DNA of 64,000 nt from Propionibacterium acidifaciens DSM 21887 (GTDB taxonomy: Bacteria > Actinomycetota > Actinomycetes > Propionibacteriales > Propionibacteriaceae): NCBI RefSeq assembly GCF_000426605.1, contig NZ_AUFR01000005.1, forward strand, positions 1 through 64,000. Reading direction: 5' to 3'. The translations under genes and the position numbers were made by a program. The notes under the pieces are model-generated. The model was given only the letters and a program-made list of their open reading frames with translations. It did not search any database and had not been told where the DNA came from. Below are positions 55,445 through 63,349 of the stretch, piece by piece; position 1 is the stretch's first letter; the number at the start of each line of letters is the position of its first letter.

Positions 55445-55876
55445 TCAGCCGAACAGCTTCAGCAACAGTTTCGCGAAGCCGTAGTCGAGACCCGCGACGA
55501 TGGCCATGATGAGCACGACGAAGACGAGCACGACGATGAAGTACTGACCGACCTCCTGGCCGTTGGGCCAGATGACCTTCTTCAGCTCGCCGACCGACTG
55601 CTTCGCGAAGCTCCACGGGGTGGCGCGCCTGCGCTCGGCCTGCTGCCGGCCCGACCTCTTCCCCGCACCGTCGGCGCGGCGGACCGGGGCCGTCGTGTGC
55701 TTGCGCTTGATGCCCTTCGCGGAGTCCTCGGCGCAGGCCGAACGGCGCGCCGGCCTGCCGGCGCGCGGGATCCGGCGGGGCCCCTTCTCGACGCCGTCCC
55801 GTCGCGGGGCCTTCCCGCCGTCGCCCCGACGCGGGGCGCGCTGCGCGTCACCCGCGTGCATGCTGTCATCGGCCAC
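55445..55876 (-). CDS. secE: Preprotein translocase subunit SecE, basic N-terminal extension
   Basis: SecE clamps the SecY channel. It has 143 residues. The core is at the end: SFAKQSVGELKKVIWPNGQE followed by one membrane helix (about 113-135). The first ~80 residues are an Arg/Lys-rich extension not found in short SecE proteins. The start is uncertain: GTG at 55876 has no clear Shine-Dalgarno, and an ATG at 55861 is possible. The order tRNA-Trp, secE, nusG, rplK, rplA is the classic actinobacterial one. Confidence 0.9.
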   Translation of the reverse strand: MADDSMHAGDAQRAPRRGDGGKAPRRDGVEKGPRRIPRAGRPARRSACAEDSAKGIKRKHTTAPVRRADGAGKRSGRQQAERRRATPWSFAKQSVGELKKVIWPNGQEVGQYFIVVLVFVVLIMAIVAGLDYGFAKLLLKLFG

Positions 55877-55986
55877 GTGCTGCCCCTGTTCGAGTCTTCT
55901 GCGGGAGCACCGACCGGCGCCCCCGGTGGCCCCGGGACGGATCGCGTCCCAGTGCGTCGTTCTGCGGACCGGCCGGCCCGCACGTC

Positions 55987-56026
55987 AAGGGCACGCCCCG
56001 CACGGGCCGCGACGGGACGTGCCCTT
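55987..56026 (-). terminator. Hairpin between tRNA-Trp and secE
   Basis: AAGGGCAC (55987-55994) is inverted as GTGCCCTT (56019-56026), right behind the tRNA. The arms copy the tRNA acceptor stem sequence (AGGGCAC/GTGCCCT). It may stop tRNA transcription or guide 3' processing. Confidence 0.45.
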
Positions 56027-56027
56027 G

Positions 56028-56100
<73 letters not shown>

Positions 56101-56163
56101 TCGGAGCCCAGCGGCACCACGGGGACGACCGCCCCGAGAGCGCACTGCGCCACCAAGAGCTGA

Positions 56164-56207
56164 AGTTTAGCCGCAAAGCCTCCGCAAGCGAAACGCCTCC
56201 GCAAGCG
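56164..56207 (-). promoter_or_regulatory. Candidate tRNA-Trp/secE promoter with direct repeats
   Basis: On the minus strand TAAACT (56164-56169) could be the -10, with a poor -35 TTCGCT (56187-56192) 17 bp away. Two identical copies of GCCTCCGCAAGCG (56178-56190, 56195-56207), 17 bp apart, cover the -35 region. Confidence 0.4.
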
Positions 56208-56293
56208 GAACCGAACGGCGCGCAGGCCATGTCCGCCACCACGGACTGACGTCCGGACGGGGCGACCCGCCCGGGTCGACGTCTCACATCGCA

Positions 56294-56352
56294 GAATCAG
56301 GGGACCCTGAGGATGGAATCAGGGTATCGTCCGTCGTCGCACACAGAATCAG
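56294..56352. repeat. GAATCAG repeats upstream of polysaccharide gene
   Basis: GAATCAGGG occurs at 56294-56302 and 56316-56324 (22 bp apart) and GAATCAG again at 56346-56352; the first copy overlaps the palindrome TCAGGGGACCCTGA (56297-56310). The 709-bp gap 56101-56809 is less GC-rich than its surroundings in 56150-56500. Apart from these and the tRNA promoter it shows no gene. Confidence 0.45.
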
Positions 56353-56809
56353 CACAGGAGCGTTTGACCAGGCCAGAAGACATTTTCACCCAGGCATCCT
56401 GCACGTTTGTGCAATCCTCAACAGTTGACCTCACAGTCGATTCCAAGCCCATTCACAGCTGGGAGCGAACAAAACCCTGAGTGACAAGCACCATCACGGT
56501 CCCAGGCGGGGCCGGCGCTCAGCAGAGGCGTGAAAACCGCTCGCTGGAAGACGATTGAGGACCGCCCCGAGGACTCGGCTCCCCGCACGGGAAGCTGTAG
56601 TCTTCTGCGCGAAGCCGTCTCCGTCCCCCCGTTGCACCCGCAGCTGGAGATCCGACTCATCGACCGGCGGGTCGCCGCGCTCGCGCCGAGAGGCCGTCGA
56701 GGCCCCCGGCACGAGCGCACCTCCCGGCCCGGTTCGGCGCCGGTTTCCGCATGGACACGCAGTACACCCCCTCATCGAAAGCTGGTGATTCCGTCCGCGG
56801 ATACCTGCC

Positions 56810-58348
56810 ATGTCGCTCATCACCAAGGATCACTCACTCGCCGACTTCGACGAAGGGAACCTCGACGAGCTGTTCCCGCGGGCCGGCGCGGGCTCCGGGC
56901 CGGAACCCGCATGGTGCAGCGGCGTCGAGCCGCGCGACCGCGTGCGCAGGCACAACGGCCTGGCCGTGGTGGGCGCCGTCGTCTCCGATTTCATCGCGAT
57001 GGCGATCGCCACCGGTGTCGCCGTCCGCTTCCGCGACTCGCTCACCTGGCTCGGCACCGGAGGCACGACCGGCGCCGCGGCCCTCGTCACGGTGCTCGTC
57101 TGGCTCGTCTGCCTGCGCCAGTGCGGCGCCTACGGCGTGCGGAACTTCGGCATCGACGTCATCGACTACCGCAACGTGCTGCACGGCTCGCTCGTCGCGA
57201 TCGGCCTGACCGGGGCGGGCGTCTTCCTGTTCGACGTGCCCGTCTCGCGCGGCTACTTCCTCCTCACCTACGTCGTCGGCATCCCGGCGCTGCTGCTCGG
57301 CCGCTGGATCGGCCGCCGCCTCCTCTTCGCCCTGCACCGGCACCGGCGCGTCCGGCGCTCGGTCGTCGTGGCCGGGGACGCCGCCCACGTCGCCGACATC
57401 ATCCGCGTCTTCAAACGCGAGCGCTGGCTGGGCTACGACGTCGTCGGCGTGCTGACCCCGAACGTGATGGCCTGCCCGCAGTTCCCGGGCATCCCGGCCG
57501 TGGGCGCCCCGGAGAACGCCCTCGACGTGGCGCGCACCACCGATGTCAGCACGATCGTCTTCGCCGAGGGCTCGTTCCCGCGCTCCCACATGTTCAACCG
57601 CCTGGCCGCGAAACTCGAGGCCGAGAAGGTCGAACTCATCGTCGTCCCGGCGCTGAGCGACATCGCGGCCCAGCGCATGACCATGCGCCCAGTGGCCGGC
57701 ATGCCGCTCATGTACATCGACAAGCCGTCGACGCACAGCTACAACCAGATCACCAAACGCGCCTTCGACATCGTGTGCTCGTCGCTGCTCATCCTCGTCA
57801 GCCTGCCGGTCATCGGAATCACGGCCCTCGCCATCAAGCGCGAGGACGGCGGCCCGATCCTCTTCAAGCAGCAGCGGATCGGCATCGGCGGCCGGCCCTT
57901 CGAGTGCTACAAGGTCCGGTCGATGGTCACCAATGCGGCCGAGATCAAGAAGCAGCTCATCGCGCAGAACCAGAACGAGTCCGACGGGGACGTCCTGTTC
58001 AAGATGAAGGAGGACCCTCGCATCACGAAGGTGGGGCGCTTCATCCGCCGCTTCTCGATCGATGAGCTCCCCCAGTTCTTCAACGTCCTCAAGGGCGACA
58101 TGTCCCTCGTGGGGCCCCGCCCGGCCCTCAAGTCGGAGGTGGACAAGTACGAGCAGCACGTGAGGCGCCGCCTCGACGTCCGGCCCGGCATCACCGGCCT
58201 GTGGCAGGTCTCGGGCCGCTCCGACCTGTCCTGGGAGGACACGGTCCGTCTGGACCTGTACTACGTCGACAACTGGTCCCTCATCCAGGACTTCAGCATC
58301 CTGGTCAAGACCTTCAAGGCGGTGTTCAGCTCCTCCGGCGCCTACTGA
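56810..58348 (+). CDS. Polyisoprenyl-phosphate sugar-1-phosphate transferase
   Basis: Enzymes of this family (WbaP/CpsE/WcaJ) load the first sugar phosphate onto undecaprenyl phosphate to start capsule or exopolysaccharide synthesis. It has 512 residues. About five membrane helices lie in 40-180, a CoA-binding-like central domain follows, and the catalytic bacterial-sugar-transferase domain (about 317-510) comes last. Its motifs are KRAFDIVCSSLLILVSLPVI, FKQQRIGIGGRPFECYKVRS, RFSIDELPQFFNVLKGDMSL and VGPRPALKSEVDKY. No Shine-Dalgarno is evident before the ATG at 56810. Neighbouring glycosyltransferases are absent, so it may serve a distant locus. Confidence 0.93.
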   Translation: MSLITKDHSLADFDEGNLDELFPRAGAGSGPEPAWCSGVEPRDRVRRHNGLAVVGAVVSDFIAMAIATGVAVRFRDSLTWLGTGGTTGAAALVTVLVWLVCLRQCGAYGVRNFGIDVIDYRNVLHGSLVAIGLTGAGVFLFDVPVSRGYFLLTYVVGIPALLLGRWIGRRLLFALHRHRRVRRSVVVAGDAAHVADIIRVFKRERWLGYDVVGVLTPNVMACPQFPGIPAVGAPENALDVARTTDVSTIVFAEGSFPRSHMFNRLAAKLEAEKVELIVVPALSDIAAQRMTMRPVAGMPLMYIDKPSTHSYNQITKRAFDIVCSSLLILVSLPVIGITALAIKREDGGPILFKQQRIGIGGRPFECYKVRSMVTNAAEIKKQLIAQNQNESDGDVLFKMKEDPRITKVGRFIRRFSIDELPQFFNVLKGDMSLVGPRPALKSEVDKYEQHVRRRLDVRPGITGLWQVSGRSDLSWEDTVRLDLYYVDNWSLIQDFSILVKTFKAVFSSSGAY

Positions 58349-58442
58349 GGAGATGCGCCCGGGGCCTCGGGTGCCCGCCGAGAGGCCGGCCCCATCCGCC
58401 TGCGGCGGTCCCGTGGGAGGGGGGCGGCCGGGCCCCTCGCCT

Positions 58443-58468
58443 CGCGCAGCGCATGAGACCGCTGCGCG
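58443..58468 (+). terminator. Terminator after sugar-phosphate transferase
   Basis: CGCGCAGCG (58443-58451) pairs with CGCTGCGCG (58460-58468), followed by TTCGGCCTT. It lies about 95 nt beyond the stop codon of the plus-strand gene. Confidence 0.5.
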
Positions 58469-58506
58469 TTCGGCCTTACTCGCATCCATCCGCCCAGCAG
58501 TCCGGT

Positions 58507-58587
58507 CATCGCGCCGCGGGCGCGCGGGGGCGTACGCCCTCTACCAGCCGGGCCGCATATTCCTGCATCGCGCCGCGGGCGCGCGAG
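58507..58587. repeat. Two 20-bp direct repeats between convergent genes
   Basis: CATCGCGCCGCGGGCGCGCG occurs twice, starting near 58508 and 58568, about 60 bp apart. Each copy is itself nearly palindromic (GCGCC...GGCGC) and could fold into a hairpin terminating murB from the other side. Nothing else is seen in the gap 58349-58673. Confidence 0.5.
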
Positions 58588-58673
58588 AGGGGCGCTGGGA
58601 GGGGATCTGAAGCCCGCCAACCGATCCTTCCGGCGGTGTCGCGGACCGTCGCGCCTCGGGCCGCGCAAGGGGC

Positions 58674-59819
58674 TCAGAGCCGCACGCCCACGAGGTTCGG
58701 CTCGGGCACGAGGCTGACGCCGTAGGCGGCCCGCACACCGTCGCGGATCGTCCTGGCCAGCGCGACGACATCGGCGGCAGTGGCACCGCCGCGGTTCGTC
58801 AGGGCCAGCGTGTGCTTCGTCGAGAGGCGCGCCGGGCCGTCGCCGAAGCCCTTGTGGAAGCCGGCGTGGTCGATGAGCCAGGCGGCCGAGGACTTCACGC
58901 GCCCGTCGGGCTGGACGAAGCGCGGAGCGTCGGCGGGCAGGCGGGCGGCCTGCTCGGCGCTCAGGATCGGGTTGGTGAAGAACGAGCCCGCCGACCAGGT
59001 GTCGTGGTCGTCCGGGTCGAGGACCATGCCCTTGGAGGCCCGCAGGGCAAGCACGGCGCTGCGCACCTGCGCCGACGGGGCGCGTCCGCCCGGTTCGACG
59101 CCGAGGCGGGCGGCGAGCTCGTCGTAGGCGATCGGCATGGACAGATCGCCGAGCAGGAACTGGAAGACGACCTCGAGGACGACGTAGCGCCCGGTCGCCG
59201 AGCCGGGCATCCGGGTCCGCTTGAAGACCGAGTCGCGGTAGGCGAACTCGCAGTCGGCGTTGGCGAAGGTCCGGTAGCCCCTCGTCAGGCGGTCCCAGGT
59301 GCGCACCTGGTAGACGTACCGGCTCACATCGGTGCCGTAGGCGCCGACGTTCTGCACGACGGTCGAGCCGACGAGGCCGGGGATGCCCGACAGGGCCTCG
59401 GGGCCGCGCCACTCGTTCCCGACGGCGCACGAGACGAGGTCGTCCCAGACCTCGCCGGCGGCGACCCGCACGACCGCTCCCCCGCAGGCGGAGACCTCGG
59501 CCCGGACGCCGTGGTTGTCGACGCGCACGACCGTGCCGTCGAAGCCGGCGTCGGTGATGAGGACGTTCGAGCCGCCCGAGAGCACGAGGAGGGGCTCGCC
59601 GGCGTCATCGGCCGCGGTGACGGCGTCGATGAGCCCGCGCTCGGTGCGGGCGACGACGAACCGGGCGGCCGGGCCGCCGATGCGGAAGCTCGTGTGCTCG
59701 CTGAGCAGCGGGGTGTCGGGGACGGGACGGGGTTCGAGGGCGCCGTCGATGCTGTCGAGCCGGCAGTCGTCGCCCGGTTCGACCGGGAACTCGTCGACCT
59801 CCTCCCAGCCGATGCTCAT
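58674..59819 (-). CDS. murB: UDP-N-acetylenolpyruvoylglucosamine reductase
   Basis: MurB makes UDP-N-acetylmuramate for peptidoglycan, using FAD and NADPH. It has 381 residues with TSFRIGGPAARFVVARTERG, VLSGGSNVLITDAGFDGTVV, LSGIPGLVGSTVVQNVGAYG, the RDSVFKR tyrosine-loop region and SAGSFFTNPILSAEQA with its conserved serine. Its start overlaps the preceding MaoC gene by four bases. Placement behind MaoC genes is common in actinobacteria. Confidence 0.96.
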   Translation of the reverse strand: MSIGWEEVDEFPVEPGDDCRLDSIDGALEPRPVPDTPLLSEHTSFRIGGPAARFVVARTERGLIDAVTAADDAGEPLLVLSGGSNVLITDAGFDGTVVRVDNHGVRAEVSACGGAVVRVAAGEVWDDLVSCAVGNEWRGPEALSGIPGLVGSTVVQNVGAYGTDVSRYVYQVRTWDRLTRGYRTFANADCEFAYRDSVFKRTRMPGSATGRYVVLEVVFQFLLGDLSMPIAYDELAARLGVEPGGRAPSAQVRSAVLALRASKGMVLDPDDHDTWSAGSFFTNPILSAEQAARLPADAPRFVQPDGRVKSSAAWLIDHAGFHKGFGDGPARLSTKHTLALTNRGGATAADVVALARTIRDGVRAAYGVSLVPEPNLVGVRL

Positions 59820-60268
59820 GCGGGCTCCTCGAGCCGGACGCGGGCGCGGGCGGCGCCGAGGACCTTGACGGGCCTGCCGTCCTCGGAGTCGGCGGGGACC
59901 CTGGCGTCGATGAGGACGGTGGCGATCCCGTCGTCGATCCCGGTGACCTTCGCTGTGACCCGCACGAGGGTCCCCTCGTCGTCATCGGGCAGCGGGACGG
60001 GGCCGGTGAAGCGCACCGAGTAGCCGACGAGGCGGGCGGGATCGGCGCACCAGTCGGTGACGATGCGCAGGGCAGAGCCCATCGTCCACATGCCGTGGAT
60101 GATGACGCCGTCCAGACCCAGCCCGCGGGCCATCCGATCGCTCCAGTGGATGGGGTTGAAGTCCGTCGACGCGCCGGCGTAGCGCACGGCGGCGGCTCGG
60201 GTGGCGCGCAGGTCGAGCGGGGGCAGCTCGTCGCCGACGGCGACGGCTGCGGGGTCGAATGCGCTCAT
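59816..60268 (-). CDS. MaoC-like hot-dog dehydratase (HadB-like)
   Basis: A 150-residue hot-dog fold hydratase/dehydratase. The catalytic Asp-His pair lies in YAGASTDFNPIHWSDRMARG, followed by GLGLDGVIIHGMWTMGSALR. It overlaps its partner upstream and murB downstream by four bases each. In mycobacteria, HadA/HadB partners at the corresponding locus dehydrate 3-hydroxyacyl-ACP. Without mycolate evidence the substrate here stays open. Confidence 0.85.
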   Translation of the reverse strand: MSAFDPAAVAVGDELPPLDLRATRAAAVRYAGASTDFNPIHWSDRMARGLGLDGVIIHGMWTMGSALRIVTDWCADPARLVGYSVRFTGPVPLPDDDEGTLVRVTAKVTGIDDGIATVLIDARVPADSEDGRPVKVLGAARARVRLEEPA

Positions 60269-60699
60269 GCCGCGTCCTCCTGGCGGGTGTGGATGAGGGT
60301 CGAGACCGCGGTGCAGCAGGGCTCGCCCTCGACGGTGTCGAGTCGGACCGAGAGGGTGATCATGTCGGCCGGGCCGCGGCGGCGCACCGTCGTGATGGTC
60401 GGTGTCGAGACGATGCGGTCGCCGACGCGCAGCGGGCGGACGACCTCGAAGCGCTGGTCGGCGTGGATCGTGCGGTGCAGCGCCAGGCCGAGCTCGGGGT
60501 CGTCGAAGATCGCGCCCCAGGCGCGGGCCGCGATGACGGCCGCGAAGGTCGGCGGCGCGACGACGGAGCCGTCGTCGCCGGTGTAGGCGGGGTTGGTGTC
60601 GCCGAGCGCCGCGACGAACTCGTCGATCTTCGCGCGGCTGACAGTGTAGGGCCGGGAGGGCGGGTAGCTGCGCCCCTCGTGTTCAGTGCCGATGCTCAC
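60265..60699 (-). CDS. MaoC-like N-terminal dehydratase partner (HadA-like)
   Basis: A 144-residue hot-dog protein without the catalytic Asp-His pair. It has YTVSRAKIDEFVAALGDTNP, APPTFAAVIAARAWG and HADQRFEVVRPLRVGDRIVS, as in structural partners of two-part dehydratases. It pairs with the next gene. The start is GTG at 60699; TAGAAT (60706-60711, minus) ends 6 nt upstream with no Shine-Dalgarno, suggesting a leaderless mRNA. Confidence 0.82.
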   Translation of the reverse strand: MSIGTEHEGRSYPPSRPYTVSRAKIDEFVAALGDTNPAYTGDDGSVVAPPTFAAVIAARAWGAIFDDPELGLALHRTIHADQRFEVVRPLRVGDRIVSTPTITTVRRRGPADMITLSVRLDTVEGEPCCTAVSTLIHTRQEDAA

Positions 60700-60928
60700 C
60701 CCTCGATTCTAGGGGGTGGCGCTCCGGCCGGCCCCGTGCTCGTCCCAGGGCCCGGAGCCGGTCGGCCCCTCGGTCGGCGCCTCCGGTTCCGAACCGTCGG
60801 CGGCTCCGGAGTCGGGCGCTGGCTCGGGAGCCGGGCCCGTCGACGACTCGCGCCGACCGTCATCCGCATCCCCGCCCGACGGAGCAGCACCCGACGGGGC
60901 ATCGAGGACACCGGCCCCGGCCGGGGCA

Positions 60929-61450
60929 TCAGCCCCAGGGCCGGCAGCCGGCCCGCCGCTCGTCGGGGGTGAGCAGGAAACCGGTCGCACCACGCCCCAC
61001 CGCCGCATAACGACGCATGTCGACCACATGCAGCACAGGAACAAGCGCGCAGCAGGCCGCCATCATGATGGCAGCGGCCGGAATCACGATGAGGGGTGGC
61101 CTGGCATCGGCGAGGATGCCGACGGCCAGCAGCAACTCGCCCGCGAACCCCACCCAGCAACTCGTGAGCGGCACGATGAGAGCGATGAGGGAGGCCATGA
61201 CCACCAGACGAGCACCGACCAGCGCCACCATCAGCTCACGAGGGGTCGTGTCCATGACACCGAACAGCTCGCGAGGGTCCGTGCCGATGACGCCGAGCAC
61301 CAGCCAGTCGCCGAGAACGGCGACAGCCACGGCCCCGAGACGCACCAGCACGATGCTGCCCGCCCTCGAACACCACAACGCATCAGGGGCATCGAGAACA
61401 GGCGGATGCGCGTCCCGAGCCAGGAACGCCCCGGAAGAAGGGCTCGTCAT
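60929..61450 (-). CDS. Hypothetical membrane protein, probable frameshifted tail
   Basis: A 173-residue protein with about four hydrophobic segments (VRLGAVAVAVLGDWLVLGVI, LMVALVGARLVVMASLIALI, GFAGELLLAVGIL and PPLIVIPAAAIMMAACCAL). I do not recognise the family. The frame ends at 60929. Another frame continues to 60709 with a Pro/Ala/Gly/Glu-rich tail (SGPWDEHGAGRSATP at its end) and stops 9 nt before the MaoC start. A one-base shift near 60930-60965 would join the two into about 245 residues. The ATG is at 61450. Confidence 0.55.
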   Translation of the reverse strand: MTSPSSGAFLARDAHPPVLDAPDALWCSRAGSIVLVRLGAVAVAVLGDWLVLGVIGTDPRELFGVMDTTPRELMVALVGARLVVMASLIALIVPLTSCWVGFAGELLLAVGILADARPPLIVIPAAAIMMAACCALVPVLHVVDMRRYAAVGRGATGFLLTPDERRAGCRPWG

Positions 61451-61589
61451 GCCCCGAACCCTGCAACCGCACCCCGGCCCCCGCAGAAGGAACGACAGGA
61501 CGGGTGACCAGGAATCGGAGCCCCGACAACGACATCGGGACCACCGGGGATGAGTGCCCGGCGGCCCCGACGAGGAGGACCCGTGCCGC

Positions 61590-61760
61590 TCAGCGCGTCT
61601 CGCGGTGCGCGGTGTGCCTGCCGCAGCGCGGGCAGAACTTGCTCAGCTCGAGGCGGTCGGGCGTGTTGCGGCGGTTCTTCTTCGTGATGTAGTTGCGCTC
61701 CTTGCACTCGGTGCAGGCGAGCGTGATCTTGGGACGGACGTCCCCGGACTTCTTGGCCAT
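61590..61760 (-). CDS. rpmG: 50S ribosomal protein L33, zinc-binding form
   Basis: A 56-residue L33 with CTEC and CPRC zinc pairs ([18 protein letters not shown], then [20 protein letters not shown]). The ATG at 61760 has GGAGGA 7 nt upstream. The gene lies behind tRNA-Met and tRNA-Thr, as in many actinobacteria. A region of about 140 bp follows it without a gene. Confidence 0.96.
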   Translation of the reverse strand: MAKKSGDVRPKITLACTECKERNYITKKNRRNTPDRLELSKFCPRCGRHTAHRETR

Positions 61761-61875
61761 GATCGAATCCTCCGTCGTCTTGCCGGTGCTCTCAGGAGCA
61801 CGTCGCCGTCTCGTGTCGCCCGAGCGCCTGCCGGCGCCGCACACGACGGCCATAGCGCACGAGGCGCCACGGCCC

Positions 61876-61951
61876 TGGTAGCGGGAGCGGGATTCGAACC
61901 CGCGACACAGCGATTATGAGCCGCTTGCTCTGCCGCCTGAGCTATCCCGCC
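61876..61951 (-). tRNA. tRNA-Met (CAT), elongator type
   Basis: The cloverleaf reads from 61951: acceptor GGCGGGA pairs with TCCCGCT (G1-U72 wobble), D arm AGCTCAGGCGGCAGAGC, anticodon loop CTCATAA, T arm CGGGTTCGAATCCCG, then A73 and an encoded CCA. The first pair and anticodon stem are not of initiator type. Confidence 0.93.
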
Positions 61952-62023
61952 TCCCGCCGGTCCACCGATCGGCGAGCAGCCGCGACACCGACGGATCGCG
62001 CGGTGACGACCCTGCCGCAGCAG

Positions 62024-62096
62024 AGCCCCCATGCGGAATCGAACCGCAGACCTTCTCCTTACCATGGAGACGCTCTACCGTCTGAGCTATAGGGGC
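62024..62096 (-). tRNA. tRNA-Thr (GGT)
   Basis: The cloverleaf reads from 62096: acceptor GCCCCTA pairs with TGGGGGC, D arm AGCTCAGACGGTAGAGC, anticodon stem TCTCC/GGAGA with loop ATGGTAA giving GGT, T arm TGCGGTTCGATTCCGCA, U73. CCA is not encoded. Confidence 0.93.
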
Positions 62097-62227
62097 CAGC
62101 CGAGGTAGAACCATACCGGACGGCGACCCCGGTTCTCAAGTCGCCGCTGAGGGCCGGTGCGGCCCGGCCACGAGCCGGCGGGACCGGAAGGCCCTAGGCT
62201 TGGCGTGATCCCGACCCCGGAGACGAG

Positions 62228-63217
62228 ATGCCCGCACCGCACGACCCGCCCCACAGACACCGCACTCCCGGCCCAAGACTGCTGGGCCTCGTACTCCTCA
62301 CCGCCCTGGCACTCGCCGCCGCAATGATCCGCTGGGCCAATGACCCTGAGATCGCCAATCCCGACTTCATCGCCTGGGCGGTCTCCGGCACCGAGCACCA
62401 TGTGGACGGCTTCACCCTCACCGAACTCGACCTGGAGGGGTGGCTCTCTACGTCATCGGACGAGACGGCTCCGGAAACGACGTGGAGCGCGCTTACACGC
62501 TCCGGGGCCTCTTCGACGACTCCCACAACCGGAGTGCGGACTCCCCCCCCCACCGTCCCCCTGAGAGCCGATGCCGGGCTATACGAGCACCTCGCGGACC
62601 ACCACCGGGCCATCGCAGCCTATTGCAGCCCGCCGCGCACAACAGCCACGAGTACGTGGTCGCGACGAACCGTCCACACCAACTCCTGCTCCACACTTCG
62701 TCGGGGCGGCTGGCTCGACGAGAACGCACTGCCCCCAAGCGTCAACTGGGACCCCATGGAGGATGATCGCATGGAGGATGGTATCGCCGGCACGCTCGAC
62801 GCGATGTTCGCCGCAGCCGCACCCGGCCGACCCGTCACCGGCATCGACTACGAATTCACCACCGCTTACACTCACGATTACGTGATGGGCTGCCGGTTGC
62901 ACCAGGACGGGGACGCCGACACGGAGCTGGCGACGGAGCTCCATCTGAGCTCGGATCTTTCCGAGGACGCCATCTCCTCCTCCCGAAGCTGGACGAAGAG
63001 CCACCCCGGGGGCGACGACGAGAAGAACTCGCTGAGCCGCGACGAACTCGACCCCGTAGCGATCGCGACACTCCTGCACACCGCCATGACCACCAACCCT
63101 CGCTATTACCACCACCAGCTGGACATCGGCTGGGACGATGAATTCGACCAGTTCACGATGCGTGTAGATGCAGATGATGATGCCGCCTACGCGCTCGACG
63201 GGACACCCCTCGGCTGA
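62228..63217 (+). CDS. Hypothetical exported protein, probably frameshifted
   Basis: The open frame gives 329 residues with an N-terminal membrane segment (LLGLVLLTALALAAAMI) and a soluble remainder. I do not recognise it. Two internal parts look more protein-like in another frame. At about 62440-62540 the sequence ALYVIGRDGSGNDVERAYTL replaces a Ser/Thr-rich stretch, and at about 62640-62705 NSHEYVVATNRPHQLLLHTS appears. The outer parts (ATELHLSSDLSEDAISSSRS and the end) fit the main frame. The gene is thus either decayed or carries indel errors, one at a nine-C tract (62543-62551). TAGGCT near 62191 and GGAG before the ATG support its start. Confidence 0.5.
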   Translation: MPAPHDPPHRHRTPGPRLLGLVLLTALALAAAMIRWANDPEIANPDFIAWAVSGTEHHVDGFTLTELDLEGWLSTSSDETAPETTWSALTRSGASSTTPTTGVRTPPPTVPLRADAGLYEHLADHHRAIAAYCSPPRTTATSTWSRRTVHTNSCSTLRRGGWLDENALPPSVNWDPMEDDRMEDGIAGTLDAMFAAAAPGRPVTGIDYEFTTAYTHDYVMGCRLHQDGDADTELATELHLSSDLSEDAISSSRSWTKSHPGGDDEKNSLSRDELDPVAIATLLHTAMTTNPRYYHHQLDIGWDDEFDQFTMRVDADDDAAYALDGTPLG

Positions 63218-63301
63218 CCGCCCGCAGCCGGGCCAGTGGGCCGACGGTCAGCCGGGCCCGGTGCCCTAGGATCATCGCAGAGTCCCCGAGGAAGGAAGCC
63301 C

Positions 63302-63349
63302 ATGAATCCCCATCGCGCTGCCCGGACCGCGCCGGAGTCCCTGTCATGA
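63302..63349 (+). CDS. 15-residue leader ORF overlapping the next gene
   Basis: From the ATG at 63302 a 15-residue peptide (MNPHRAARTAPESLS) is encoded, with the only strong Shine-Dalgarno here (AGGAAGGAAG) upstream. Its TGA overlaps the ATG of the next gene (ATGA at 63346-63349). Translation coupling is likely. A TAGGAT hexamer at about 63268 may be the -10. Confidence 0.45.
   Translation: MNPHRAARTAPESLS

Noticed and set aside
56364-56480. A 38-codon TTG-started frame with AGGAG just upstream
   Set aside because: The Shine-Dalgarno is only 3 nt from the TTG, no family resemblance is visible, and it lies in a non-coding-looking gap. Kept as unlikely.
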